A DNA stretch of 64,000 nt from Streptomyces sp. CB01580 (GTDB taxonomy: Bacteria; Actinomycetota; Actinomycetes; Streptomycetales; Streptomycetaceae), in contig NZ_LIXJ01000012.1 of assembly GCF_001905795.1 (NCBI RefSeq), positions 124,001 to 188,000 of the forward strand, given 5' to 3'. The first letter of the stretch is position 1. Each line of letters starts with the position of its first letter. A program made the translations under genes and the position numbers. Shown piece after piece: positions 31,098-39,425 of this stretch. The notes under the pieces are model-generated. The model ran no database searches. It saw only the letters and a list, made by a program, of their open reading frames with translations, and was not told where the DNA came from.

Positions 31098-32993
31098 GTG
31101 TCCGGTATCGGTGCAAGTGAGGAGCCGGGTGCGCAGAGTGCGCGGGCCCGGGCTCTCGCTCTGCTGCGCATCCGCAACAGAGCCACCGCGGCAGCCATCC
31201 TTCCGGCCGCCGTGGCCGTCGTGCTGCTCGTCGCGGGCGCGCAGGGCCATGCCGTCGGCAGCGGATGGGACGTGGCCCGTTGGACCGTCACCGCCGGCGC
31301 GGTCGTCGTGCTGCTGGTCGCCGCGGGGGTCGCCGTCGCGGTCGTACGGGCGAGGCCGGCGGTCAGCCCGACCGTGCCGCTCGCCGAGGAGGCTGCCCCC
31401 GACCTCTACCGCCTGGTCAGGGAACTCGCCGACCGGCTGGGGGTTCCCGCGCCCTCGGCGATAGCTCTCACCCCCGACTGCGACAGCTGGCTGGAGGACC
31501 GCACCCACCCCTCGGCACAGCCCCCGTCCCGCCCCGACGCGGATCGGGAGGGGCGTTCCGCGCCCGGGAAGGGGCAGTCCGCGATCCGGAGGGGGCATTC
31601 CGGGACGCGGTCCGACGACGGCCGTGACCGCCCCGCGTCCCGGGCTCGCCGGGCCCGGACGGCCCCCGTGCTGGTCATCGGCTCGCCGTTCCTGTGGTGG
31701 ATGAGGATCGCGGAGCTGCGGGCGGTGCTCGCCCCGGTCGTTGCGGGCACGGGCCCCTCGGCGCACCCCGACATAGCGGCGGCGCGCCGGTTCGTCAGAG
31801 GGCTCGACGGGGTGGTCGCGGATGCCGCCGTACCGGTGCCCGGGCCGCTGTCCACGGTGCGGAGGGCGCCCCGGGTCTTCGTCGGCTGGATCGCACGGCT
31901 GCTGCTGCGCAGCTGTCGCGGCCACGCCGCGGAGATGGAACGGGGCGTCGCCGCCGCCGCGTCCGTCCGTGCACAGGGTGTGGACTACGGCCTGCGGATC
32001 GTCGCCCAGGAGCAGGTCGGCCTCGCCTACGCGGGCTGGGACCGGTTGCTCACGCGGGTCGCGCTGCCGGCGTGGGAGATGGGCCGCTGGCCCTCCGGGC
32101 TGGACGCCGGGGTGGTGTCCGCCCTCACCGAGCTGTCCCGGCGCGACCGGCTCGCCGACGACTTCGCCTCACGGCTCGGTGAGCGCCCCGCCTGCGACCT
32201 CCTGGAGGAGCCGGGCGCGGCCGACGAGGCCACGTCCCTGCTGGCGGCCCGGCTGTTCCACGGCGGCCCGGCAGAGTCCGGCCCCGGCTGGTCGCCGGTC
32301 GACTGGCAGCAGTACCCGGAAGAGGTGGTCGACCGGAAGTGGCGCATCGAAGCGGCCCGTCTGCACCGTGTCCTCGACGCCCTCGACTCGACGCGCACGG
32401 CGTCCGCGCCCGCCCACCAGCCCGAGAACGTCCCGGCCCCCGACTGCGCCCCGGTCGCGGTCCACGTGCCCGGTTCCGCTCCCGGCCGGGCCGCTCTCCC
32501 CGCCGACGCGGGGGTGCCCACGCTGGCTCGTGTCGTCGAGTATCTGGCGGGACGGGGCGACGACGGGGAGGCGCTCGCGGCGGGCATCAGCGCCGCGGTG
32601 GCCCGTGAGGCGGCAGCCGCCCGCCGCCGCTCTTCGCCCGAGGGCGCGCCGACGGCGCAGGGCACCCATGGCGCCCTCGACGTGGGCGGGGACGTCCTGG
32701 GGTTCTGGGGGCCCGTACCCCTCCCGATCTTCCCGCTCCTGCCGCACCGGACGGGTACGGAGCTGCTCGCCGACCACGTCGCGGCGATGGTCTGCTGCGC
32801 GGCTGTCGACACGGCCGGCGCGACCCCGGGCCTCGACTGGCTCGACGGCCCGGCCCTGCTGGTCGACGGCGAGCGCCGGGCGGACCTGGGCGGGCCGGTC
32901 CTCAGCCTGGTCGAGGACGGGGACGCGGGACCACTGCGTTCCTGGCTCGCCTCGGTCGGTGTGCGGACCGACAAGCCCGTCCGTCTCGTCTGA
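31098..32993 (+). CDS. Membrane protein related to M48 peptidases but lacking the HExxH motif
   Basis: 631 aa from GTG 31098. Two N-terminal membrane helices (~30-52 and ~60-83) precede a region that follows the M48 layout: DLYRLVRELADRLGVPAPSA, then VLVIGSPFLW and ELRAVLAPVVAG. In active M48 proteases the last part reads ELxAVLAHExxH; here both zinc histidines and the glutamate are absent. A basic ~50-residue insertion separates the two parts. The C-terminal half is Ala/Arg-rich with no recognised domain. Probably a catalytically dead family member in the envelope. Confidence 0.6.
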   Translation: MSGIGASEEPGAQSARARALALLRIRNRATAAAILPAAVAVVLLVAGAQGHAVGSGWDVARWTVTAGAVVVLLVAAGVAVAVVRARPAVSPTVPLAEEAAPDLYRLVRELADRLGVPAPSAIALTPDCDSWLEDRTHPSAQPPSRPDADREGRSAPGKGQSAIRRGHSGTRSDDGRDRPASRARRARTAPVLVIGSPFLWWMRIAELRAVLAPVVAGTGPSAHPDIAAARRFVRGLDGVVADAAVPVPGPLSTVRRAPRVFVGWIARLLLRSCRGHAAEMERGVAAAASVRAQGVDYGLRIVAQEQVGLAYAGWDRLLTRVALPAWEMGRWPSGLDAGVVSALTELSRRDRLADDFASRLGERPACDLLEEPGAADEATSLLAARLFHGGPAESGPGWSPVDWQQYPEEVVDRKWRIEAARLHRVLDALDSTRTASAPAHQPENVPAPDCAPVAVHVPGSAPGRAALPADAGVPTLARVVEYLAGRGDDGEALAAGISAAVAREAAAARRRSSPEGAPTAQGTHGALDVGGDVLGFWGPVPLPIFPLLPHRTGTELLADHVAAMVCCAAVDTAGATPGLDWLDGPALLVDGERRADLGGPVLSLVEDGDAGPLRSWLASVGVRTDKPVRLV

Positions 32994-33055
32994 GTGGACT
33001 CGTCCCCGAGTGGACTCGTCCCCGAGCGGACTCGTCCTCAAGTCGATTCGTCGCC
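32992..33055. repeat. Four tandem 16-bp repeats beginning in a stop codon
   Basis: Two identical units (32992-33007, 33008-33023) and two diverged ones (33024-33039, 33040-33055) have the pattern gagtggactcgtcccc. The array begins inside the TGA of the preceding gene. Confidence 0.85.
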
Positions 33056-33641
33056 GAAGCCGAGCCGTCCGAACTTTTGAGCGTCGAGTGACTGTCCGGC
33101 TGCCCGAGCCCGGTGGACCTGCGGCTTCGGTGGGACCGTGCGCCGAGGCCCCGCCCCTACCACGGGCCTCTGTGCTGGGCGGTTTCACCGCATCACCACC
33201 CGGCGCAGAGACATCAGCGGCATCGGAAGCATCGTGCCCGGGTGTGTCGATGGCTCGATATTCGGAAGGGAACGTTCCGTTCACGTCAATTCGCGACGAA
33301 CGGTGATGGAGTGCATGCGTTATGTGATGTGCTGTGGATCGACGCTGACATCGGCGCGTCACTGTTGGTGCGTCGATGACGCACGGCCGAAAGCGATCAA
33401 GGTTGACGATCACCGGCGGACGACGGACAGCGAACGGCGAACGGCGGTCGGTGCGTGGGCCAACGGTCACGGGCCGGCGGTCGGGCGCCCGTCGGCGGCG
33501 CCCAGCGGCGGAGGCGTCGGCAGCGGCCGGCGGGCGGCGGTCATCGACGGAGGCCGTCGGCGGTGGTCGCCGGACGGTACGGCGACGGTCGGCCATCGAA
33601 AGTCCCACTGTTGTCGCGGGGGACCGAGGGAGGGAAGCGGT
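33056..33641. other. Intergenic region before the dimethylformamidase-like gene
   Basis: No convincing gene. It holds several short palindromes: ggaacgttcc (33269-33278) and tgcgtc-gat-gacgca (33369-33383), in a stretch of lower GC content (33190-33380) that probably contains the promoter. The last 250 bases are G-rich low-complexity sequence up to the RBS gagggaggg. Confidence 0.5.
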
Positions 33642-35102
33642 ATGGGGGCGGAGCAGATTCGTCGATGGGAGTCGGGTGCCCTGGCGCACGCCGTCTCCGA
33701 TCCTTTCGGCCAGGGGCCCCTGCCCTGGCTGCGCGACAGTGAGAACTACTTCGACGACACCGGGCACATGGTCCCCTGGTACGCGGACCCCACCCTGACC
33801 CGCTCCTCCGACGGCGGCACGCGCACGGCCGACGACGTGCACCGCCAGATCAAGGGTTTCGTCTCCACGGGCGCCGCCGCCCCCGGCGAGGCGATCGACT
33901 TCCACATCACCGTGGACCCGCCCCAGCAGTTCTCCGTGGACATCTACCGCATCGGCCACTACGGCGGCGACGGCGCCGCCAAGATCACCACGAGCCCCCG
34001 GCTCTCCGGCATCGTCCAGCCCGCGCCGCTCATCGCCGATCGCACGGTCTCCTGCCACCACTGGTGGCAGTCGTGGCGGCTGCAGATCCCCACGTACTGG
34101 TCGATCGGCGCGTACGTCGCCGTGCTCACCACGGCCGACGGACACCGTTCCCACATCCCGTTCACGATCCGCGACGACCGTCCGGCCGATCTGCTGCTGG
34201 TTCTCCCGGACGTCACCTGGCAGGCGTACAACCTCTACCCGGAGGACGGCCGCACCGGCGCCAGCCTGTACCACGCGTGGGACGAGCAGGGCCGTCTCCT
34301 GGGAGAGGAGGACGCCGCCGTCACCGTCTCCTTCGACCGTCCCTACGCGGGTGCGGGCCTGCCGCTCCACGTCGGGCACGCCTACGACTTCATCCGCTGG
34401 GCCGAGCGGTACGGCTACGACGTCGCGTACGCCGACACCCGCGACCTGCACGCGGGCCGGGTCGACCCGAGCCGTTACCGGGGGCTGGTCTTCCCCGGCC
34501 ACGACGAGTACTGGTCGGTGCCCATGCGCCGTACCGTCGAGGACGCCCGCGACGGCGGTACCTCGCTCGTCTTCCTCTCCGCCAACACCATGTACTGGCA
34601 GGTCTGCCTCTCCCCGTCCCCGTCCGGCGTCCCGGACCGGCTGCTCACCTGCCGCAAGCGCCAGGGGCCGGGAAGACCCGCGCTCTGGCGCGAGATCGAC
34701 CGGCCCGAGCAGCATCTCCTCGGCATCCAGTACGCGGGCCGGGTGCCCGACCCCCACCCCCTCGTCGTACGGAACGCCGAGCACTGGCTGTGGGAGGCGA
34801 CGGGCGCCCGGGAGGGGGACGAGGTCGACGGTCTGGTCGCGGGCGAGGCCGACCGCTACTTCCCGCGCACCGCGCTCCCCGACCACGACAACCGCATCCT
34901 GCTCGCCCACTCCCCGTACCAGGACGGCGAAGGGGTCACCCGGCACCAGGAGACCTCCCTGTACCGGGCCCCGTCCGGCGCGCTCGTCTTCGCCTCCGGC
35001 ACGTTCGCCTGGTCCCCGGCACTGGACCGCCCCGGTCACGTGGATCCCCGTATCCAGCGCGCCACGGCCAATCTCCTGGACCGGATCTGCAAACGGGACT
35101 GA
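33642..35102 (+). CDS. N,N-dimethylformamidase beta-subunit-like protein
   Basis: 486 aa from ATG 33642, preceded by gagggaggg. The pattern follows the large-subunit family: an N-terminal beta domain (FHITVDPPQQFSVDIYRIGH), then VLPDVTWQAYNLYPEDGRTG, a GATase-like FPGHDEYWSVPMRRTVEDA segment and TSLVFLSANTMYWQV. In known enzymes this subunit carries the non-haem iron site for amide hydrolysis. No alpha subunit is adjacent and the true substrate is unknown. Between an M48-like gene and purC. Confidence 0.75.
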   Translation: MGAEQIRRWESGALAHAVSDPFGQGPLPWLRDSENYFDDTGHMVPWYADPTLTRSSDGGTRTADDVHRQIKGFVSTGAAAPGEAIDFHITVDPPQQFSVDIYRIGHYGGDGAAKITTSPRLSGIVQPAPLIADRTVSCHHWWQSWRLQIPTYWSIGAYVAVLTTADGHRSHIPFTIRDDRPADLLLVLPDVTWQAYNLYPEDGRTGASLYHAWDEQGRLLGEEDAAVTVSFDRPYAGAGLPLHVGHAYDFIRWAERYGYDVAYADTRDLHAGRVDPSRYRGLVFPGHDEYWSVPMRRTVEDARDGGTSLVFLSANTMYWQVCLSPSPSGVPDRLLTCRKRQGPGRPALWREIDRPEQHLLGIQYAGRVPDPHPLVVRNAEHWLWEATGAREGDEVDGLVAGEADRYFPRTALPDHDNRILLAHSPYQDGEGVTRHQETSLYRAPSGALVFASGTFAWSPALDRPGHVDPRIQRATANLLDRICKRD

Positions 35103-35301
35103 GCGAACGGACCGAGCGGACGGGACACGGCGGGCGGGACTGGACGGGGGGACTGGACAGGGCCGGACGGACGGGACCGGACGACGGGGGTGCCCCACCT
35201 GCCCCACCTGTCCTGCGTGCCCCGCATGCCCCCGCTCCACCCCACCGCCCCCGATACGGGAGAATCGGAACGACTCCTGGATCAACCTACGCGGAGGCAG
35301 C

Positions 35302-36216
35302 GTGTCCGGATTCGTAGAAAAGCCCGAGCCCGTGCAGGTCCCGGGGCTCACCCACCTCCACACCGGCAAGGTGCGCGATCTGTACCGGAACGCGGCGGGC
35401 GACCTCGTCATGGTCGCCAGCGACCGCCTCTCCGCGTACGACTGGGTCCTGCCCACCGAGATCCCGGACAAGGGCCGCGTCCTCACCCGGCTCTCCCTCT
35501 GGTGGTTCGACCAGCTCGCCGACCTCGTCCCCAACCACGTGCTGTCCACCGAGCTGCCCGCCGGGGCCCCCGCCGACTGGGAGGGCCGCACGCTGATCTG
35601 CACGTCGCTGCGGATGGTCCCGGTCGAGTGCGTCGCCCGCGGCTACCTCACCGGCTCCGGTCTCGTCGAGTACAACGAGTCCCGTACGGTCTGCGGCCTC
35701 GCCCTCCCCGAGGGCCTCGTCGACGGCTCCGAACTCCCCGCGCCGATCTTCACGCCCGCCACCAAGGCGGCCGTCGGCGACCACGACGAGAACGTGAGCT
35801 ACGAGGAGGTGGCCCGGCAGGTCGGCGCGGAGACCGCCGCCCAGCTGCGCCGCGCCACGCTGGACGTGTACGGCAGGGCCCGCGACATCGCGCGTGACCG
35901 CGGGATCATCCTCGCCGACACGAAGTTCGAGTTCGGCTTCGCGCCCACCGCCGACGGCGGCGAGGAACTGATCATCGCGGACGAGGTGCTGACTCCGGAC
36001 TCCTCCCGCTTCTGGCCCGCCGCCGACTGGGAGCCGGGCAGGCCCCAGCCCAGTTACGACAAGCAGTTCGTCCGTGACTGGCTGACCTCGCCGGCCTCCG
36101 GCTGGGACCGCAGGAGCGAGCAGCCGCCCCCGGCGCTGCCCCAGGAGATCGTGGACGCGACCCGGGCGAAGTACCTGGAGGCGTACGAACTCCTCACCGG
36201 CATGCCCTGGAAGTGA
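35302..36216 (+). CDS. purC: SAICAR synthetase
   Basis: 304 aa from GTG 35302 with ggaggca upstream. The N-terminal HLHTGKVRDLYRNAAGDLVM nucleotide-binding segment, ASDRLSAYDWVLPTEIPDKG, PVECVARGYLTGSG and the FEFGF core identify SAICAR synthetase, which joins CAIR and aspartate in step 8 of purine synthesis. The length is that of the longer actinobacterial form. A bidirectional hairpin follows. Confidence 0.97.
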   Translation: MSGFVEKPEPVQVPGLTHLHTGKVRDLYRNAAGDLVMVASDRLSAYDWVLPTEIPDKGRVLTRLSLWWFDQLADLVPNHVLSTELPAGAPADWEGRTLICTSLRMVPVECVARGYLTGSGLVEYNESRTVCGLALPEGLVDGSELPAPIFTPATKAAVGDHDENVSYEEVARQVGAETAAQLRRATLDVYGRARDIARDRGIILADTKFEFGFAPTADGGEELIIADEVLTPDSSRFWPAADWEPGRPQPSYDKQFVRDWLTSPASGWDRRSEQPPPALPQEIVDATRAKYLEAYELLTGMPWK

Positions 36217-36308
36217 GCAGCCGGGTACCCGGTCACCGGCCGGGTACCCGCACCGGCGTACCGGGGACCCCGCTCCGGACGCCGGGCGGAAACCCGCGCC
36301 CGAACGCC

Positions 36309-36340
36309 AAGAAGCCCCGGCCTCCCGGCCGGGGCTTCTT
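36309..36340. terminator. Bidirectional terminator between purC and tRNA-Gly
   Basis: A perfect 14-bp stem (36309-36322 / 36327-36340) with a four-base loop, flanked by aag/ctt ends. It serves purC on + and tRNA-Gly on -. Confidence 0.88.
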
Positions 36341-36349
36341 GTTCAACGG

Positions 36350-36422
36350 AGCGGACGACCAGGTTCGAACTGGCGACCTCAACCTTGGCAAGGTTGCGCT
36401 CTACCAACTGAGCTACGTCCGC
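36350..36422 (-). tRNA. tRNA-Gly(GCC)
   Basis: GCGGACG pairs with CGTCCGC in the acceptor stem. The anticodon loop TTGCCAA gives GCC. D- and T-arms are canonical. Confidence 0.95.
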
Positions 36423-36444
36423 AAGCGCCGAAGCGCGAGCACCA

Positions 36445-37056
36445 CTATACCCATCCCCGCTCGCGTGCGAGACGCACGGCCGCATGACGGTTCTCCGCGC
36501 CGAGCTTCGAGACGGCCGCAGAGAGGTAGTTCCGTACCGTCCCCTGGGACAGCGAGGCCCGTTCGGCGATCTCCGCGACCGGCGCCCCGTCGGCCGCCAG
36601 CTCCAGCACCTCGGCCTCGCGCGTGCTGAGCGGCGAGTCCCCGGCGGAGATGGCGTCGGCCGCCAACTCCGGGTCCACGTAACGGTTTCCGGCATATACG
36701 GTGCGGATGATGCCGGCCAGCTGCCGGGCGCTGACGGTCTTCGGCACGAAGGCCCGGACGCCCGCCGCGAGCGCTCGTTTCAGATGTCCCGGCCGCCCGT
36801 GACTCGTCACGATCATCGTGCGGCAGCCGGGCAGTTCGGCCCGCAGGGATGTGGCGACACTCACACCGTCGGCGCCCGGCATCTGAAGATCGAGGACCGC
36901 CACGTCGGGGCGATGGGCCCGCGCCATGGCCAGGGCCTCCGGACCGGTGGCCGCCTCCGCGACCACCACGAGGTCGTCCTCCAGGGCGAGCAGCGCGGCC
37001 AGGGCGCCCCGGATCAGATGCTCGTCGTCCGCGAGCAGCACCCGTACGGCCGTCAT
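36445..37056 (-). CDS. NarL/FixJ-type response regulator
   Basis: 203 aa from ATG 37056. The receiver domain has DDE near the start, a phospho-acceptor Asp in DVAVLDLQMPGADG, and conserved Thr/Ser and Lys (VTSHG, VPKTV). The C-terminal LuxR HTH reads LSTREAEVLELAADGAPVAE and SLSQGTVRNYLSAAVSKLGA. Its start overlaps the kinase stop by four bases. It likely controls the ABC transporter immediately upstream. Confidence 0.93.
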   Translation of the reverse strand: MTAVRVLLADDEHLIRGALAALLALEDDLVVVAEAATGPEALAMARAHRPDVAVLDLQMPGADGVSVATSLRAELPGCRTMIVTSHGRPGHLKRALAAGVRAFVPKTVSARQLAGIIRTVYAGNRYVDPELAADAISAGDSPLSTREAEVLELAADGAPVAEIAERASLSQGTVRNYLSAAVSKLGAENRHAAVRLARERGWV

Positions 37057-38522
37057 CGTCGTTCCTTTGCAAGGTCCGGTGCCGCGCTCATGCCCACGCC
37101 CACGCCCATGCCCATGCCCGTGCCCGGGTCCCGGGAAGGCGGAAGGGCGGACGAAGCCGGAGAGTCGGTGGGAGCGGAAAGGGCGGAGGGAGGGGAGGGA
37201 GCAGCCGGGGCGGAAGAGGCGGGAACGGTGGGAACGGTGGGAGAGGAAAGGGTGGTGGGAGAGGCAGGAGCGGCGGTACGCGACGGGAGCGGAATCCGCG
37301 CCGTCAGCCGGAAAACCCCGCTCCCCGCCGGGCCCGCGTCCAGCGACCCGTCGAGTTCCCGGAGCCGTTCCCGCAGCCCGGCCAGCCCGGAGCCGCCCGC
37401 CCCGTCGGTGGGGCCGCCCGCCGGCCCGGCCGAGGGTGGTGCCCCGTCGTTCTCCACCTCCAGCACCGCGGCGTCCGACGCCGTCCGCAGCCGGATGGTG
37501 CAGTGCCGAGGGTCCCCGTGCCGCAGCACATTGGTCGCCGCCTCCCGGACGACCCAGCCCAGCGCCGACCGTACGGGCGCGGGCAGTTCGGCGCCCGCGC
37601 CCCCCGCGACCTCGCACTCGATCCCGGCGGCCCTCAACACCCCCTGGGCGCCGGCCAGTTCCGTGACCAGATCCGCCTCCCGGTAGCCGCGCACGACATC
37701 CCGCACCTCCTGCTGGGAGCTGCGTGCGATGCGCATCACCTCGACCATCTGGTCCACGGCCGCAGGCTTGCCGCGCTGCGCCAGTTCCACCGCCAGCTCG
37801 CTCTTCAGCGCGATCACGGCGAGGTTCCGGCCCAGGACGTCGTGCATGTCCCGGCCGAACCGCAGCCGCTCCTCGGCGACCGCCAGCCGCGCCTGCAGGT
37901 CCCGGGCCTCCTCGGCCTGCCACATCACGCTCATGCTCCAGACGCTCGGTCGTACGCAGATCAGTACCAGCAGTGCCCCGAAGAGCGTCGCCGGAGCCAT
38001 CCCGGCCAGCGTGCCGCCCCGCACGCCGACCGCGGCGAACACGCCGACGTTCAGCAGGGCGAGGGCGAGCGACTGGAGCAGGAAGGTGCGAACCGGGACC
38101 AGCAGGACCTGCGTGATCACGAACGGCATCGGGACGTTCATGACCGTCAGGACCAGCCCTCCCGTCCCGATCGCGTCCAGACCGACCAGCGTCGCCAGGA
38201 TGCCCAGATTCAGCAGCATCAGCGCCAGGGGCGCCGACTGCCGCCGCAGGGGGAAGGAGGCGGTCCCGAGGTAGCACAGATACGAGGGCCGGACATTCCG
38301 GTTGCTCAGCAGGCACTGCACGAGGCTCAGCAGCAGGAACGTGGCTCCGAGCGCGGTCGGCAGCGGCGTGCGGCGGAGATCCGCGCCGAAGGGCACGATC
38401 CCCCACGACAAGGTGAACAGCCAGGGGATCGCCGAGATGGTCACCCGCGAATACAGGTCGATCCGTTCCAGTTTGCTGCGTTCCCGCCAGCTGCGTCGCC
38501 AGTCCCACATACCCGCCCCCAC
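37053..38522 (-). CDS. DesK/NarL-type sensor histidine kinase
   Basis: 489 aa. Roughly six membrane helices occupy residues 25-215. The HisKA_3 phospho-acceptor lies in RFGRDMHDVLGRNLAVIALK, and the ATPase part has VVREAATNVLRHG and GSGLAGLRERL. The C-terminal ~75 residues are Pro/Ser/Ala-rich and end in a Gly-Met/Val repeat. ATG 38510 is an alternative start. It pairs with the overlapping response regulator gene. Confidence 0.92.
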   Translation of the reverse strand: MGAGMWDWRRSWRERSKLERIDLYSRVTISAIPWLFTLSWGIVPFGADLRRTPLPTALGATFLLLSLVQCLLSNRNVRPSYLCYLGTASFPLRRQSAPLALMLLNLGILATLVGLDAIGTGGLVLTVMNVPMPFVITQVLLVPVRTFLLQSLALALLNVGVFAAVGVRGGTLAGMAPATLFGALLVLICVRPSVWSMSVMWQAEEARDLQARLAVAEERLRFGRDMHDVLGRNLAVIALKSELAVELAQRGKPAAVDQMVEVMRIARSSQQEVRDVVRGYREADLVTELAGAQGVLRAAGIECEVAGGAGAELPAPVRSALGWVVREAATNVLRHGDPRHCTIRLRTASDAAVLEVENDGAPPSAGPAGGPTDGAGGSGLAGLRERLRELDGSLDAGPAGSGVFRLTARIPLPSRTAAPASPTTLSSPTVPTVPASSAPAAPSPPSALSAPTDSPASSALPPSRDPGTGMGMGVGVGMSAAPDLAKERR

Positions 38523-38549
38523 GGCCGTCCTCCGCCGGTGAATCCTCGG

Positions 38550-39425
38550 TCAGCGTCGGGGCTCCCAACGGAACCACCGCTGCACAGCAAACACGGCGAA
38601 AACGGTCCAGGCCAGTGCGACGAGCCCGGCCGTGAGCAGGTCGGACCCGTCGGACCCGCCCAGCCAGCCCGCCCGCACGAGGGTCATCACGCCGGTCATC
38701 GGCAGCAGCTCGCACACGGACGCCACCCGGTCCGGCAGGACCTCCAGCGGTACGAAGAGCCCCGAGCCGATCATCGAGACGAGGAACAGCGGCAGGGTGG
38801 TGATCTGCGAGGTCTGCACCGTCCGGGTCGCGACGGAGGTGACGGCGGCCAGGGCGGCCAGCAGTACCGACCCCGACAACAGGCCCGCGAGGAACAGGTC
38901 CGGCCGTTCCGGCGCCCCGACATCGAAGGCCGCGGCACCGGCCAGCACCACCAGCACGGTCTGCGCCAGAGCCAGCGCGACCGACGGCAGCGCCGTCCCG
39001 GTGAGGATCTCCCAGTCGGCGACCTCGCCCGTGCGCAGCCGCTTCAGGACCAGGTCCTCGCGCCGTGCGACGTACGCGGAGACCAGGTTCATGTACACCA
39101 CCTGCATCAGCACCATGCCGATGCCGCCGGTGAGCGCCATCCCGGTGACGGTCAGGCCGGTCCCGCCCAGGTCGATCCGCTCCAGCGTCGTCTTCATCGC
39201 CAGAACCATCGCCAGGGGCACCAGCAGTGCGACGAAGACCGCCGTCCGGTTCCGGGCCAGCAGGACGAGCTCGGCGTGCCCGAGTGCCCGCAGCCGCCCC
39301 GCCGTCGTCGTGCGCCGCCCGGCCGCCGGGGTGTGCTCTCCGGCCGTCGTCGTGCGCCGCCCGGCCGCCGGGGCGCTGCGCCCGGGTGCTGTCGTACGTC
39401 GTTCGTCCGTCGTCGCGCCGGTCAT
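38550..39425 (-). CDS. ABC-2 type transporter permease
   Basis: 291 aa. The N-terminal ~45 residues are a hydrophilic Thr/Arg-rich segment with a 14-residue repeat. About six membrane helices follow (for example TAVFVALLVPLAMVLAMKTT, ITTLPLFLVSMIGSGLFVPL). This is the architecture of drug/lantibiotic exporters. The start overlaps the ATPase stop by four bases, so they form one transporter. Confidence 0.9.
   Translation of the reverse strand: MTGATTDERRTTAPGRSAPAAGRRTTTAGEHTPAAGRRTTTAGRLRALGHAELVLLARNRTAVFVALLVPLAMVLAMKTTLERIDLGGTGLTVTGMALTGGIGMVLMQVVYMNLVSAYVARREDLVLKRLRTGEVADWEILTGTALPSVALALAQTVLVVLAGAAAFDVGAPERPDLFLAGLLSGSVLLAALAAVTSVATRTVQTSQITTLPLFLVSMIGSGLFVPLEVLPDRVASVCELLPMTGVMTLVRAGWLGGSDGSDLLTAGLVALAWTVFAVFAVQRWFRWEPRR
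39301..39373. repeat. In-frame repeat in the ABC permease N-terminus
   Basis: A 31-bp sequence is repeated perfectly at 39301-39331 and 39343-39373, with an offset of 42 bases (14 codons). It makes two copies of a peptide like AAGRRTTTAG. Confidence 0.85.

Noticed and set aside
32169..35603. 1144-aa minus-strand frame across the M48-like, DMFase-like and purC genes
   Set aside because: It runs antisense to three supported genes and its composition is that of a shadow frame; no domain is visible.
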